64,000 nucleotides of DNA from an uncultured Spirochaetaceae bacterium (GTDB lineage: Bacteria > Spirochaetota > Spirochaetia > Sphaerochaetales > Sphaerochaetaceae): assembly GCA_944389065.1 (NCBI GenBank), contig CALXKZ010000085.1:1-64000 (forward strand). Direction: 5' to 3'. Numbering within the stretch: the stretch's first letter is position 1; every line of letters starts with the position of its first letter. Made by a program: the position numbers and the translations under genes. Below are positions 19,062 to 28,402 of the stretch, one piece after another. The notes under the pieces were generated by a model that searched no databases, was not told where the DNA came from, and saw nothing but the letters and a program-made list of their open reading frames with translations.

Positions 19062-19907
19062 ATGAAGACTGCGCTTATTGATGTCGGCGGAGGAATGAGA
19101 GCCGTCTACGGGGCTGGTGTATATGACTTTCTGATGGATAATAATCTCTATCCGATTGATCTTGGGATCGGGGTCTCAGCAGGTGCTGCTGATATGTCAA
19201 CATACTTCGCCAAGCAGCGTGGACGCGTGCTAAGATACTTCACAGTCTATCCGAAAAGAAAGGAATACATGGGACTCTGGCCATTCCTCACACGCGGCAC
19301 ATTCATGAATCTCAAATACATATACGAGGATCTTTCGCTTCCAGGCTGCGAGGATCCATTCGATGCGGAGGCCTTCCTCAGCTCCCCTTCCGATATGGTC
19401 TTCGTCGCAACTGATGCAGAGACTGGAAAGCCTGATTATCTTGGCAAAGACTCCATTGAGATCGGGAATCTGAAGGTTCTTGAAGCGACTGCAGCCCTTC
19501 CGGTTGCATGCAAACCGATAGAGTTCAGGGGCAGGCTGTACTATGATGGAGGGATATCCGATCCGATACCATATGAGAAGGCATTCAGCATGGGAGCGGA
19601 CAAGGTCATAGTGATACTCACAAAACCGCGCGATTTCATCCGCCGCCCAGAGAAGGACAAGTGGGTCGGGAATACCCTTTCAAAGCGCTACCCTGCAGCA
19701 GGGAGAGCGATGCTGAATAGAGCTGAGACATACAATGGCCAGATAAAGGGCATGGATAAGTATGAGAAGGAAGGCAGGCTTCTTGTGATCGCCCCCGATG
19801 ACACCTGCGGCGTCACGACGCTGAAGCACAGGGATGAGGATATCATGAAGCTGTACGGAAAAGGATACAAAGATGCAGAGAGAATCATACCATTCCTTGG
19901 GCTATGA
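19062..19907 (+). CDS. Patatin-like phospholipase family protein
   Basis: A 281-residue cytosolic serine hydrolase of the patatin/RssA type. The glycine-rich oxyanion segment is DVGGGMRAVYGAG. The nucleophile is in GVSAGA (Ser near 40) and the dyad Asp is in DGGISDPIPYEKA. Family members hydrolyse fatty-acyl ester bonds, and the physiological substrate is unknown. No ribosome binding site is present. TAGAAT ends 7 bases before the ATG, with TGTACA 17 bases further up, so the mRNA is predicted to be leaderless. Confidence 0.9.
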   Translation: MKTALIDVGGGMRAVYGAGVYDFLMDNNLYPIDLGIGVSAGAADMSTYFAKQRGRVLRYFTVYPKRKEYMGLWPFLTRGTFMNLKYIYEDLSLPGCEDPFDAEAFLSSPSDMVFVATDAETGKPDYLGKDSIEIGNLKVLEATAALPVACKPIEFRGRLYYDGGISDPIPYEKAFSMGADKVIVILTKPRDFIRRPEKDKWVGNTLSKRYPAAGRAMLNRAETYNGQIKGMDKYEKEGRLLVIAPDDTCGVTTLKHRDEDIMKLYGKGYKDAERIIPFLGL

Positions 19908-19931
19908 TGATTGCTATGTTAGAATAAGCAT

Positions 19932-20120
19932 ATGATCGAAAGCGAACTGCCACTATACCTCAGAAGATCCATCAAGGAATTCCTTGAGAACAAGGATGAT
20001 CCTTTCCGCTGGGATATGTATGCTGATGAGCTCTATGGAGATATTAATGCGGCTCAGCATGATGGCTGTATCTCAAAAGAAGAAGCCGATGAGCTGAGAA
20101 AGGAATATCTTTCAATCTGA
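19932..20120 (+). CDS. Small acidic protein preceding the CtkA/HipA-like kinase, possible antitoxin
   Basis: A 62-residue acidic, helical protein (starts MIESELPLYL, ends EADELRKEYLSI) with no family that I recognise. It lies 16 bases upstream of a CtkA/HipA-like kinase gene and is probably cotranscribed. The position and size are those of a small partner or antitoxin, which is inference only. TGT-TAGAAT (TAGAAT 19920-19925) ends 6 bases before the ATG and no Shine-Dalgarno is present, so translation is predicted to be leaderless. The downstream kinase has a strong GGAGGAA site. Confidence 0.7.
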   Translation: MIESELPLYLRRSIKEFLENKDDPFRWDMYADELYGDINAAQHDGCISKEEADELRKEYLSI

Positions 20121-20136
20121 TTGCAGGAGGAATGCC

Positions 20137-21108
20137 ATGCTCGACTTCAGAACCCGGTATGACTTCACGGACTACCATCTCGGGAGGAACACCTACCAGG
20201 GAGCAAATGGAGCGAAGATATCCATAATCATAGACGGGGAAGAATACATGCTCAAATTCCCTGCTAATGCCAGGCAGAACCCAGCTAAGCACTATTCCAA
20301 CAGCATTGTCAGCGAATTCATCGGATCAAGGATATTCAGCATTCTGGGAATTCCCGCTCAGGAAACATTCATCGGAGAATATAAACACAGGAATGGAAGA
20401 ATATATGAAGTTGTTGCATGCAGGGATTTCACAGAGCTTGGCAAGTATTCATTCCATGATTTCGGATCTCTGAAGAATACGGTCATCTCATCCCCTTCCA
20501 ACGGTTATGGAACTGATTTGTATTCAGTTGCAGATGCAATCGAAGAGCAGCTCTATGTGGATCCAGCTAGACTTTCAGAATTCTTCTGGAATATGACTGT
20601 CGTGGATTCATTCATTGCCAATTTCGATAGGCACAACGGGAACTGGGGATTTCTGTCATCCAATTCTACAGGAGAATGGGAAACAGCTCCGGTTTTCGAC
20701 TGTGGATCCTCTCTGTATCCTCAAGCTGATAGCCTGATCAGAAATAGGATAATGGAAGATCGGCACGAGCTTGAAGCAAGGCTATATCTGAGACCTCTCT
20801 CCGTTTTCAAGATCAATGACAGGAAAATCGCATATTATGACCTGCTGCAGTCCGGCCTCTTTTCTGATTCTGACAAAGCGGTAATCACCATGGGAGAGAG
20901 AATCAATGGAAGAATCGGTGAAATCCACAGTCTCATAGAGGAGGCTCCCATCAGAGATGAAGATAAAGCATTCATCCGATTCATGCTTGGCAGAAGGAAA
21001 GAGGCCATCATAGATGCCTCAATGGAAAAAGTGCAGAGCATTCCTGCCGAAGAAAGAAAAGATGCATTCATCAGGAAATACGGCAGCTTGCTGAATGATG
21101 AAGACTGA
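20137..21108 (+). CDS. CtkA/HipA-like serine/threonine kinase
   Basis: A 323-residue HipA-fold protein kinase. The Gly-rich loop and ATP-binding Lys are in GANGAKISII and YMLKFP. The catalytic loop is FIANFDRHNGNWGF (Asp and Asn of the DRHxxN motif), and the metal-binding Asp is in VFDCGSSLYP. This is closest to the CtkA type, which lacks the long HipA N-terminal subdomain. Family members act as toxins or regulators by phosphorylating proteins, with autophosphorylation control. It follows the 62-residue protein as a two-gene operon and ends at a bidirectional terminator. All catalytic residues look intact. Confidence 0.85.
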   Translation: MLDFRTRYDFTDYHLGRNTYQGANGAKISIIIDGEEYMLKFPANARQNPAKHYSNSIVSEFIGSRIFSILGIPAQETFIGEYKHRNGRIYEVVACRDFTELGKYSFHDFGSLKNTVISSPSNGYGTDLYSVADAIEEQLYVDPARLSEFFWNMTVVDSFIANFDRHNGNWGFLSSNSTGEWETAPVFDCGSSLYPQADSLIRNRIMEDRHELEARLYLRPLSVFKINDRKIAYYDLLQSGLFSDSDKAVITMGERINGRIGEIHSLIEEAPIRDEDKAFIRFMLGRRKEAIIDASMEKVQSIPAEERKDAFIRKYGSLLNDED

Positions 21109-21131
21109 AATGGATGGTACGCTCATATAAG

Positions 21132-21156
21132 AAACCCACCGCAAAGGTGGGCTTCA
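21132..21156. terminator. Bidirectional terminator between the kinase and V-ATPase operons
   Basis: CCCACC-gcaaa-GGTGGG (21135-21151) is followed by CTTCATTCT on the plus strand and by TTTCTTAT on the minus strand, so it can end both convergent transcripts. Confidence 0.75.
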
Positions 21157-21192
21157 TTCTATCGCATCAGATAGCAATATGCTTTTTCTGCA

Positions 21193-21630
21193 TCAGCCAA
21201 GAAGCAGCAGGCAGAAAACGAGTGTAAAGAGAGCGACAGTCTCGGTAATACCTATGACGATGAAGTAGTTAGCCGTTCCCTTTCCTGTCTCTGCAAGAGA
21301 ATCAGAGGAAGCTGCAGCAACCTTTCCCTGCATCCATGCTGAAAGTCCGATTGCAAGTCCGCCGAAGACGCCGGCTCCAAGACAGAGCAGATAGGAAGCG
21401 CCGCCTTCGAAAGCAGATCTGATGAAGTTCATCAGCAGGAATCCGTAGATTGTCTGTGTAAGCGGAGCTCCTGCGAAGGCTACCATGATGAATGGAGCGG
21501 GCTTTCCCGCAGCATAGCATTTCTTCCAGCCGCCGACTGCGCTCTGACCGGCGCATCCTGTTCCGAGTCCTGATCCAAGTGCAGATAAGCAGAGTGCACA
21601 TGCCATTCCGAGATAAGCAAGATTTTCCAT
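21193..21630 (-). CDS. V-type ATP synthase subunit K (proteolipid)
   Basis: Rotor-ring proteolipid of the V-type (A/V-type) ATPase: 145 residues, four membrane helices as two hairpins. The ion-site residues known from Enterococcus hirae NtpK have counterparts here: TQ in APLTQTIYGF (helix 2), Gln in MQGKVAAA (helix 3) and the carboxylate Glu in GITETVALF (helix 4). That set is the Na+-binding signature, so sodium coupling is likely. It is the last gene of the operon and follows subunit I by 10 bases. Confidence 0.94.
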   Translation of the reverse strand: MENLAYLGMACALCLSALGSGLGTGCAGQSAVGGWKKCYAAGKPAPFIMVAFAGAPLTQTIYGFLLMNFIRSAFEGGASYLLCLGAGVFGGLAIGLSAWMQGKVAAASSDSLAETGKGTANYFIVIGITETVALFTLVFCLLLLG

Positions 21631-21640
21631 ATCCTTCTCC

Positions 21641-23491
21641 TTAGCTATTGTTAGCAGATTTATCCTGAACCGTCTTTCTGAACGGCTCGTAATTGTATCC
21701 GGCCCACTCCATTCCGAGAGATCCGGAGAATTCCAGAAGATTGAGTCTCACACCGTGTACCACAACAGACAGAAGACCCATCACAAGATTGAGCACATGC
21801 CCCAGAACGATGACTGCAATGCCGATTACGAACATAGGCCCCTGCATTCCAGCACCCATATTGTTGAATGACTGGGCGATTGCAAGCGATGCCATGCCGA
21901 CAGCAAATAGCCTTATATAGCTCATCAGGTTCGAAAAGCAGGAAATGGTATCCAGGAATGTCGTGAAGAATCCTGCAAGTCCCTGCTTGAGGCCGGTTAT
22001 GAAAGGAATGCCAGGCCCTTGGGCAGAGAAAACGCAGACAAGCACGAATCCCAGCCCCACTCCACCTGCTATGACAGGAATCGAGCATGGCTCACCGATC
22101 ACAAGGTTCAGTGCAAGGAAGTAAAGAAGGATCACATCGATCAGCCAGCCAAGCTCAGCAAGAAGCGACAGGTCCTTCTCCCTTGCCTTCCTTATTATGT
22201 TGATTATCCTTCCAAGCGAAAGCTGCACAGCACCGAGTATGAAGCAGAACTTCATAAGCATGTTCTGCGTATACGTTGCATCCAGCCCGAATACTTCAGG
22301 GTAGTTTGCAATGCTCGGTATGACAAGCTTCTGCAGGAAAGGAAGCTTATAGAGTACCGTCTCTGACCCAAACCATGTTCCAGTCACGGCACCCCATATG
22401 ACAGTTGCCGCACCAACGACATAGATCAGCATGTTCAGATCTGAGCACTTCTTCGCCTTATGCTGCATATATAGCCCGATAAGGATGAATATGATGCCGT
22501 AGCCTGCATCTCCTATGATCATCGCAAAGAAGAGCGAGAAGAAGACCAGGAAGTACGAAGAGATATCATACTCACGGTATCCGGGGACTGTTCCAAGGAT
22601 ATCGAATACAGGCTTCACGATCCTTACGATGCCTTTATAGATGATCTTCGTAGGAGGATTATCCTCATCATCGGGATCGGAAAGGATATATGCAAGGGAA
22701 TGCTCCTTCGCATAGGCCTTGAAGGCACTGGCATCATCTTCAGGGATGTATCCAGTGAGGTAGATGATATCATCACCCTCTACGCTCTCTGAAACGCGCT
22801 CGAATGTGATCGACTCATCCTTTCTCTTCAGGAAAGCCTCATATGATGGGACATAGACAGCAGCCTCGCTTACCTTCGCGGAAATCTCCTTCAGCCTGTT
22901 CTCACCCTCCAGGATCTCCTTGTCGATCTGGGCAAGGGACTTCTTCGGAAGGCGGAACTCCGTAAAGGATGATCCTTCGGGAATGCTTCCCGAGATAAGG
23001 GCGATCGCAGCGCCTTTTCCGCTGTATCTGACAGGAATGAACTGAAGACCGGTATCGGCTCTCAGCGCTTCCTCATCCTTGGCGTTCCCCAAATAGATGC
23101 GGATATTGATTCCATCTTCAGAAAGAGATGAAAGCTCTTCAGGATCGAATTCCCCGAAGGGGAAAATCCTCTCACGCTCGTTGCGGAGGGAGATCAGCAA
23201 GCCGTTGAGGCTCTCCTCCTCAGCAAGCATGGAGACAAGCGATGAATGCACAGAGAGAAACTCATCTCCTGCGATTGTCCTGCCGCCCTTGGCCTTCTTT
23301 CCACCCCTTTCCTTCAATGTCTGGAGCACGCGGTCATACTCCGCTCTCTCCTTCTCAAGCGCATCGAGGCTCTGGGATTTTGAGATCATGTCGGTGATAT
23401 GCATCACACCAAGATCCCTGAGGGACGAAAGAAGCTCATCCTTCTGGCCACGGGAGGCTGCTATGACTGTTTTCTTCATCTTCGCTATCAT
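21641..23491 (-). CDS. V-type ATP synthase subunit I
   Basis: Stator a-subunit homologue that forms the ion half-channels against the K ring. It has 616 residues. About 300 N-terminal residues form the cytosolic coiled-coil arm (MKKTVIAASRGQKDELLS). The remainder is a membrane domain of seven or eight helices, with the conserved region SCFSNLMSYIRLFAVGMASL containing the essential Arg. It is separated from subunit D by one base and is part of the continuous V-ATPase transcript. Confidence 0.95.
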   Translation of the reverse strand: MIAKMKKTVIAASRGQKDELLSSLRDLGVMHITDMISKSQSLDALEKERAEYDRVLQTLKERGGKKAKGGRTIAGDEFLSVHSSLVSMLAEEESLNGLLISLRNERERIFPFGEFDPEELSSLSEDGINIRIYLGNAKDEEALRADTGLQFIPVRYSGKGAAIALISGSIPEGSSFTEFRLPKKSLAQIDKEILEGENRLKEISAKVSEAAVYVPSYEAFLKRKDESITFERVSESVEGDDIIYLTGYIPEDDASAFKAYAKEHSLAYILSDPDDEDNPPTKIIYKGIVRIVKPVFDILGTVPGYREYDISSYFLVFFSLFFAMIIGDAGYGIIFILIGLYMQHKAKKCSDLNMLIYVVGAATVIWGAVTGTWFGSETVLYKLPFLQKLVIPSIANYPEVFGLDATYTQNMLMKFCFILGAVQLSLGRIINIIRKAREKDLSLLAELGWLIDVILLYFLALNLVIGEPCSIPVIAGGVGLGFVLVCVFSAQGPGIPFITGLKQGLAGFFTTFLDTISCFSNLMSYIRLFAVGMASLAIAQSFNNMGAGMQGPMFVIGIAVIVLGHVLNLVMGLLSVVVHGVRLNLLEFSGSLGMEWAGYNYEPFRKTVQDKSANNS

Positions 23492-23492
23492 A

Positions 23493-24104
23493 TCAACCTG
23501 CCTTCACCAGCTTCTTCTTGGCGATCTTGCCGCGCACAACAGCAGCTGTCTGCTGATCTTGGAGATAGATTCCTATCACCCTGATATTCTCCTTGGCTTC
23601 AGGAATCTTCACCTTCTCAAAGAGATTGACACGCTGTGTTGTCGTCCTCAGCTCTGCGCTAAGGAGCTCTATCCTCTCCTCGAGAGTCCTGACAAGCGCA
23701 TCGAACTTCGCAATATCCCTCAGAGAGACAATCGCCTTATCGACCCAGAGCGGATAGAAGTGAAGATCGTATTCAATTGGCTTGAAGACAAGCTCCCTGA
23801 ATACAGGCACTTCAACACCCGCTATATTCCCTCTGTTCTTCTCTATACGGTCAATCTGCACGAGATTGCCGATGGACTTCTCTGGAGGAAAAGAAGCATT
23901 CTCGCCATAAACAGCAATCCAGCCGGAAAGAGCGGCCTTAGCTCTCTCCTGTTCCTTCCTTATTTTCGCTATCTCCTGCTCAGACTCCCTTATGACAGCC
24001 TGGAGCTGCTGCTGCTTGAGCTGCAGTGTAGGAAGATAGCGCTGGAACTGCTTAAGGGCATCCTTCTGCTTCTTCTGCTCATTCTTCGTAAGCTTCACAC
24101 CCAC
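23493..24104 (-). CDS. V-type ATP synthase subunit D (central shaft)
   Basis: Central-stalk subunit that turns inside the A3B3 ring. The 203 residues are mostly two long antiparallel coiled-coil helices. The start KLTKNEQKKQKDALKQFQRY is typical, and the terminal region QTAAVVRGKIAKKKL closes the coil. The frame is open in all but one base between its neighbours B and I. Confidence 0.94.
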   Translation of the reverse strand: MGVKLTKNEQKKQKDALKQFQRYLPTLQLKQQQLQAVIRESEQEIAKIRKEQERAKAALSGWIAVYGENASFPPEKSIGNLVQIDRIEKNRGNIAGVEVPVFRELVFKPIEYDLHFYPLWVDKAIVSLRDIAKFDALVRTLEERIELLSAELRTTTQRVNLFEKVKIPEAKENIRVIGIYLQDQQTAAVVRGKIAKKKLVKAG

Positions 24105-24105
24105 T

Positions 24106-25404
24106 CTAGCGCTCCTTGGGCCAGTACTGCTCTATAAGCTCTGTCCTGAGCCCTGTCTCATTCGGCTCGAAGCACTCGGCAAGGATCTTCCACCCTTCAT
24201 CGAGAGCTTCCTCAAGAGGGATGTTCACAGACAGATCCATCATCCTGGCCTCGAACTCGGCACCGTATCTGAGAAGCTTCTCATCCCAGTCCGACATCAT
24301 GAATCCCATGGACCTCTTCTCAAGGGAATCCTTGTATGCGCTGTAGAGCTTGATCATGCCATCCATGAGCGAACGATGATCGGAGCGGGTATCCTTGTTT
24401 ACATTCTGCTTCAGACGGGAAAGCGATCCGAATGGCTCGATATGCCCGTTCTTCAGATAGTACTGTCCCTCTGTGATGTATCCTGTGTTATCAGGAACAG
24501 GATGTGTAACATCATCGCCAGGCATCGTTGTAACGCCGAGGATGGTCACCGATCCGGCTCCTTCGAACGAAACAGCCTTCTCATAGCGGGAAGCAAGAGC
24601 TGAGTAGAGATCTCCGGGGTAGCCTCTGTTTGAAGGCACCTGCTCCATCGTGATCGCAGTCTCCTTAAGCGAATCGCAGAAGTTCGTCATATCAGTAAGA
24701 AGAACGAGAACCTTCTTCCCCTGAAGAGCAAAGCGCTCTGCGACAGCAAGCGAGAGATCAGGAACGAGAGTGCACTCGACAGTCGGATCGGATGCCGTAT
24801 GTATGAACATGATTGTCCTTGAAAGAGCACCGGAGCTCTCGAGCGTATTCCTGAAGAATAGGTAATCATCATATTTCAGGCCCATTCCTCCAAGAACGAT
24901 TATATCGACCTCTGCCTGCATTGCTATGCGTGCCAGAAGCTGGTTATACGGCTCGCCGGAGATCGAGAAGATAGGAAGCTTCTGTGACTCGACAAGCGTG
25001 TTGAAGACATCGATCATCGGAATACCTGTCCTGATCATCTTGTTCGGAAGTATCCTCCTCGACGGGTTTACAGACGGGCCGCCGATCTCGATCATGTTCT
25101 CGGTAAGCTCAGGACCATTGTCCCTGGGGTGTCCGGCTCCATCGAATATGCGTCCAAGGAGATTGTCAGAGAAGCTGACCCTCATCGGAACACCAAGGAA
25201 TCTGACGCTGTCCCCTGTGGAGACACCCATGGCACCCTGGAATACCTGGAGCGACACCTTGTCGCCGTCGAGCTTGATCACGTTGGCATAACCCTTGCCG
25301 CGCGATGTGGTTATCTCGGCAAGATCATTGTTCCTCACGCCCTCAGCACGTACTGTGATTACGTTTCCGACAATGGATTCAATCTTTGTATAGACCTTCT
25401 GCAT
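24106..25404 (-). CDS. V-type ATP synthase subunit B (regulatory)
   Basis: Non-catalytic nucleotide-binding subunit of the A3B3 head (432 residues). As expected for B, the P-loop is degenerate ([15 protein letters not shown]). The conserved [22 protein letters not shown] segment region and a C-terminal helical domain are present. It directly abuts subunit A with no intergenic base and is cotranscribed with it. Confidence 0.96.
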   Translation of the reverse strand: MQKVYTKIESIVGNVITVRAEGVRNNDLAEITTSRGKGYANVIKLDGDKVSLQVFQGAMGVSTGDSVRFLGVPMRVSFSDNLLGRIFDGAGHPRDNGPELTENMIEIGGPSVNPSRRILPNKMIRTGIPMIDVFNTLVESQKLPIFSISGEPYNQLLARIAMQAEVDIIVLGGMGLKYDDYLFFRNTLESSGALSRTIMFIHTASDPTVECTLVPDLSLAVAERFALQGKKVLVLLTDMTNFCDSLKETAITMEQVPSNRGYPGDLYSALASRYEKAVSFEGAGSVTILGVTTMPGDDVTHPVPDNTGYITEGQYYLKNGHIEPFGSLSRLKQNVNKDTRSDHRSLMDGMIKLYSAYKDSLEKRSMGFMMSDWDEKLLRYGAEFEARMMDLSVNIPLEEALDEGWKILAECFEPNETGLRTELIEQYWPKER

Positions 25405-27132
25405 TTACTTCCTCCTTCCCTTATAGAAGGACTCAAGATCCTCCTTGAGCGCAGGAAAGCGCTCATCAGATTCTGCAGTACCGTTCCAGTCAAGGAAACG
25501 CTGTCTGAGCTCATTGAAGAAAAGGCGCGCATCCTTCTTATCTGCAAGATCAAATGAAGAAGTGAGGATGTCGTACATAATCGAGAAGACCATGCGCTGC
25601 CTGTCGACAGTGACCGATGCGTCTACGGGATCGAAGGAGTTCTGCTGGAGATATGCTGCATCAAGGAACTCTCCCTTCTGATATACAACGTAGTCATCAA
25701 GCGATGTTCCCTCCTCGCCTACGACCTTCATCATCTGCCCCACTTCATTGCCTCTTCTGAGATATGAATATGCTTCGGCAACCTTATCCTTCTCAATTAC
25801 GCCATCATATTTCGACCATGAATCAAGAGGATCGATGGCAGGATACTTCCTTGCATCGGATCTCTCCCTTGAAAGACCATGGAAAGCACCTACGACCTTC
25901 AGCGTTGCCTGGGTTACAGGCTCCTCGAAGTTACCGCCTGCAGGGGATACAGTACCGCCGATGGTTACAGTCCCTGTCCTGCCGTCACGGAGCTTTACCT
26001 TACCAGCTCTCTCATAGAACTCAGCGATCCTTGACTCAAGATATGCAGGGAATGCCTCGTCACCCGGGATCTCCTCAAGTCTTCCGGACATCTCTCTCAT
26101 AGCCTGTGCCCAGCGCGATGTGCTGTCTGCGAGAAGAAGAACATCAAGTCCCATGTTCCTGTAGTATTCAGCCATCGTCACCGCTGTATATACGGAAGCC
26201 TCTCTTGCCGCAACAGGCATACTGGATGTATTGCAGATGATGATCGTCCTTTCCATGAGGCTCCTTCCCGTCTTCGGGTCTGTGAGCTCAGGGAATTCCT
26301 TGAGGATCTCAACGACCTCTCCCGCTCTCTCTCCGCAGGCTGCGATGATTACGATATCCACATCGGCATTGCGGGAGGTAAGATGCTGAAGAACTGTCTT
26401 TCCAGCTCCGAATGGTCCTGGGATACAGTATGTTCCGCCCTTCGCTACAGGAAGGAATGTATCGATGATCCTTACTTTGGTGACCATCGTCTCATCTGGA
26501 AGAACCCTCTCCTGATACCCCTTGATGGCAACCTTGACAGGCTGTGTTATGATCATCGAGAGCTCTCTCTCATTTCCCTTTCCATCCTCTATCACGCAGA
26601 TGGTCTCACGGCTTCTGTGCATGCCCTTTTCTGCGATGCTCTTTACCGTCCACTCGCCCTGCAGCGTGAAAGGAACCATGATCTCATGGCGGAATATTCC
26701 CTCTGGCACATAGCCGAATGAATCACCTGCGATGACCTTATCTCCGGCTTTCCTTGTCGGAGTGAAATCCCATTCCTTGTCCGGAAGAGGATCAAGATAG
26801 ACACCGCGCTCCAGGAAGAATCCGCACTTCTCGGCAAGGCCGGGAAGAGGATTCTGCAATCCGTCGAAGACCTGTGTCAGAAGCCCGGGACCAAGCTCAA
26901 CTGAGAGCATCTCTCCCGTGAACTCAACCTCATCGCCTACAGCGATTCCTCCTGTCATCTCATATACCTGGAGCGATGCAATCCCATCGGTTATCCTGAT
27001 GATCTCGCTCTTGAGACGGGTATCACCTACATGGATGTATCCGACCTCGTTCTTTATTACCTGGCTCGAGAACTTAACATTAACCATGTTCCCGTTGACA
27101 CCGGTCACCAGGCCAGAAGCTGTTGATGCCAT
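25405..27132 (-). CDS. V-type ATP synthase subunit A (catalytic)
   Basis: Catalytic ATPase subunit (575 residues). It has an N-terminal beta-barrel, then the A-specific bulge (LTQVFDGLQNPLPGL onwards), the nucleotide-binding domain with Walker A GPFGAGKTVLQ, the catalytic GERAGEVVE region, and DSTSRWAQAMREMSGRLEE, followed by a helical C-terminus. Together with B, D, E, I and K it forms a bacterial V-type ATPase that either pumps ions (Na+ is indicated by subunit K) or makes ATP. Confidence 0.97.
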   Translation of the reverse strand: MASTASGLVTGVNGNMVNVKFSSQVIKNEVGYIHVGDTRLKSEIIRITDGIASLQVYEMTGGIAVGDEVEFTGEMLSVELGPGLLTQVFDGLQNPLPGLAEKCGFFLERGVYLDPLPDKEWDFTPTRKAGDKVIAGDSFGYVPEGIFRHEIMVPFTLQGEWTVKSIAEKGMHRSRETICVIEDGKGNERELSMIITQPVKVAIKGYQERVLPDETMVTKVRIIDTFLPVAKGGTYCIPGPFGAGKTVLQHLTSRNADVDIVIIAACGERAGEVVEILKEFPELTDPKTGRSLMERTIIICNTSSMPVAAREASVYTAVTMAEYYRNMGLDVLLLADSTSRWAQAMREMSGRLEEIPGDEAFPAYLESRIAEFYERAGKVKLRDGRTGTVTIGGTVSPAGGNFEEPVTQATLKVVGAFHGLSRERSDARKYPAIDPLDSWSKYDGVIEKDKVAEAYSYLRRGNEVGQMMKVVGEEGTSLDDYVVYQKGEFLDAAYLQQNSFDPVDASVTVDRQRMVFSIMYDILTSSFDLADKKDARLFFNELRQRFLDWNGTAESDERFPALKEDLESFYKGRRK

Positions 27133-27141
27133 ATTATCTCC

Positions 27142-27675
27142 TTACCGGAAAATATCCGTTTCAATTTCCTTATATAGCCTATCGAACTCCTCAAGACCCT
27201 TCTCCTGGCTGAATGATGAGCTGCGTTCCATGAGCTGGAGCTTGAGAGCGTAGATCATCAGCGCACGCGAAGAGAACGGGGAGCCTCCCTCCCTGGATGA
27301 GAGGAAATCGAAGTACATTCCAAGAATCGCCCTCTCACCTTCGAGCGGATCAAGATCCTCTACAATCGACCTTATGCGGTCCTCGAAGATCTTCTCTCCT
27401 CCGGATGCTGTCTCATAACCGGAGAAGCCGAGCTTCTCAGCTCTGACGGAGTTCATTGCGCTCCTTATCTTCTCAGAGTACTCCTGCCACTCCCTGACGA
27501 CAGGATTGGCAGCCGCATCAGAAGAAGACGAGAAGACAGCCTTCTCCAGATCGCTAAAATCCTTTCTGGAAAGCTGTTCCCTGGCTTTTGCCATGAATTC
27601 CTCATATGTTATAGGCAGCTCCTTCCCCATTGATAGCATCGGAAGAGTCGAAGCAAAATAGTAGTACTCAGCCAT
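27142..27675 (-). CDS. DUF2764 family V-ATPase-associated protein
   Basis: A 177-residue mostly helical protein starting AEYYYFASTLPMLSMGKELP, a hallmark of the DUF2764 family. This family occurs in V-ATPase operons of spirochaetes and Bacteroidetes, at the position where other bacteria carry subunit C. No recognisable C, F or G subunit is present in this operon. DUF2764 is therefore a candidate for the C-type connector between rotor ring and shaft, which is inference from position. It lies 6 bases after subunit E. Confidence 0.85.
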   Translation of the reverse strand: MAEYYYFASTLPMLSMGKELPITYEEFMAKAREQLSRKDFSDLEKAVFSSSSDAAANPVVREWQEYSEKIRSAMNSVRAEKLGFSGYETASGGEKIFEDRIRSIVEDLDPLEGERAILGMYFDFLSSREGGSPFSSRALMIYALKLQLMERSSSFSQEKGLEEFDRLYKEIETDIFR

Positions 27676-27681
27676 AAGACC

Positions 27682-28263
27682 TCAGAGTATGGATTTCAGA
27701 GAATCCGAAAGATACGGGAAGAGCAGCTCCTGGCATTTCTCTGCAGAGACATCGATATACCCGGATCCATCTTTTTCACAGATCCTGAATCCCGCCTGGA
27801 CGGACTGTGAAGGCCTGAACTCAAGACCTGAAGCGATTTCAGATGCGAATCTCTTTGAAAGCTCTGCCGAAAGCGCCTTCAGATCCTCATCAGGAAGCTC
27901 GACAGCTTTTCCGGAGAGATCACCGGATAGAACGGCGCTGATGATGGAAACAAGAGCTTCTCCATGCATTTCCTTTGATATTGCTGCGGAAAGTATCCTG
28001 GAATACCCATCCTCGATGCTCTTCTTCAGTGACAGCGACACATCGCGGGCAGCCTGCCTGATTGTCGCTTCCGATGATGACTTCTCAAGCGCGATCGACT
28101 TCTCTGCATCAGAGATCATCTTCTCACGTTCTTTCTCAGCCTCTTTGATGATGGCATCAGCCTTTGCCTTTGCATCCTGGATGATTCTGTCTGCTTCGGC
28201 CTTTGCATTTTCAATGCCTTCCTTGCGGATAGAGGCAACAAGATCCTGAATCTGCTGTTCCAT
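27682..28263 (-). CDS. V-type ATP synthase subunit E (peripheral stalk)
   Basis: Peripheral stalk subunit of 193 residues. The N-terminal half is a long charged coiled coil (IRKEGIENAKAEADRIIQDA), and the C-terminal globular part binds the head. It is the first gene of the V-ATPase operon. AGGTGG lies 5 bases before ATG 28263, so unlike many operon heads in this window it has a normal leader and ribosome binding site. Confidence 0.92.
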   Translation of the reverse strand: MEQQIQDLVASIRKEGIENAKAEADRIIQDAKAKADAIIKEAEKEREKMISDAEKSIALEKSSSEATIRQAARDVSLSLKKSIEDGYSRILSAAISKEMHGEALVSIISAVLSGDLSGKAVELPDEDLKALSAELSKRFASEIASGLEFRPSQSVQAGFRICEKDGSGYIDVSAEKCQELLFPYLSDSLKSIL

Positions 28264-28296
28264 TTATTCCACCTGAATTCTTGACTTATATAAATG

Positions 28297-28326
28297 AATA
28301 TAAAGCATCGAATAGACACAAATCAA
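28297..28326 (-). promoter_or_regulatory. Promoter of the V-ATPase operon
   Basis: On the minus strand TTGATT (28326-28321), an 18-base spacer and TATATT (28302-28297) precede the subunit E gene, giving a leader of roughly 30 bases that contains the AGGTGG ribosome binding site. Confidence 0.6.
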
Positions 28327-28402
28327 TGGATTTCTGGTGTCAGGACTGTGAAGTTACGCTCTTTATTTGCTTTTTACTGCTTTTCGGATAATATTCAGCC
28401 TT

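Noticed and set aside
23097..24137. 346-codon plus-strand frame across V-ATPase subunits I and D
   Set aside because: It spans the junction of two clearly coding minus-strand genes and has shadow-type composition.
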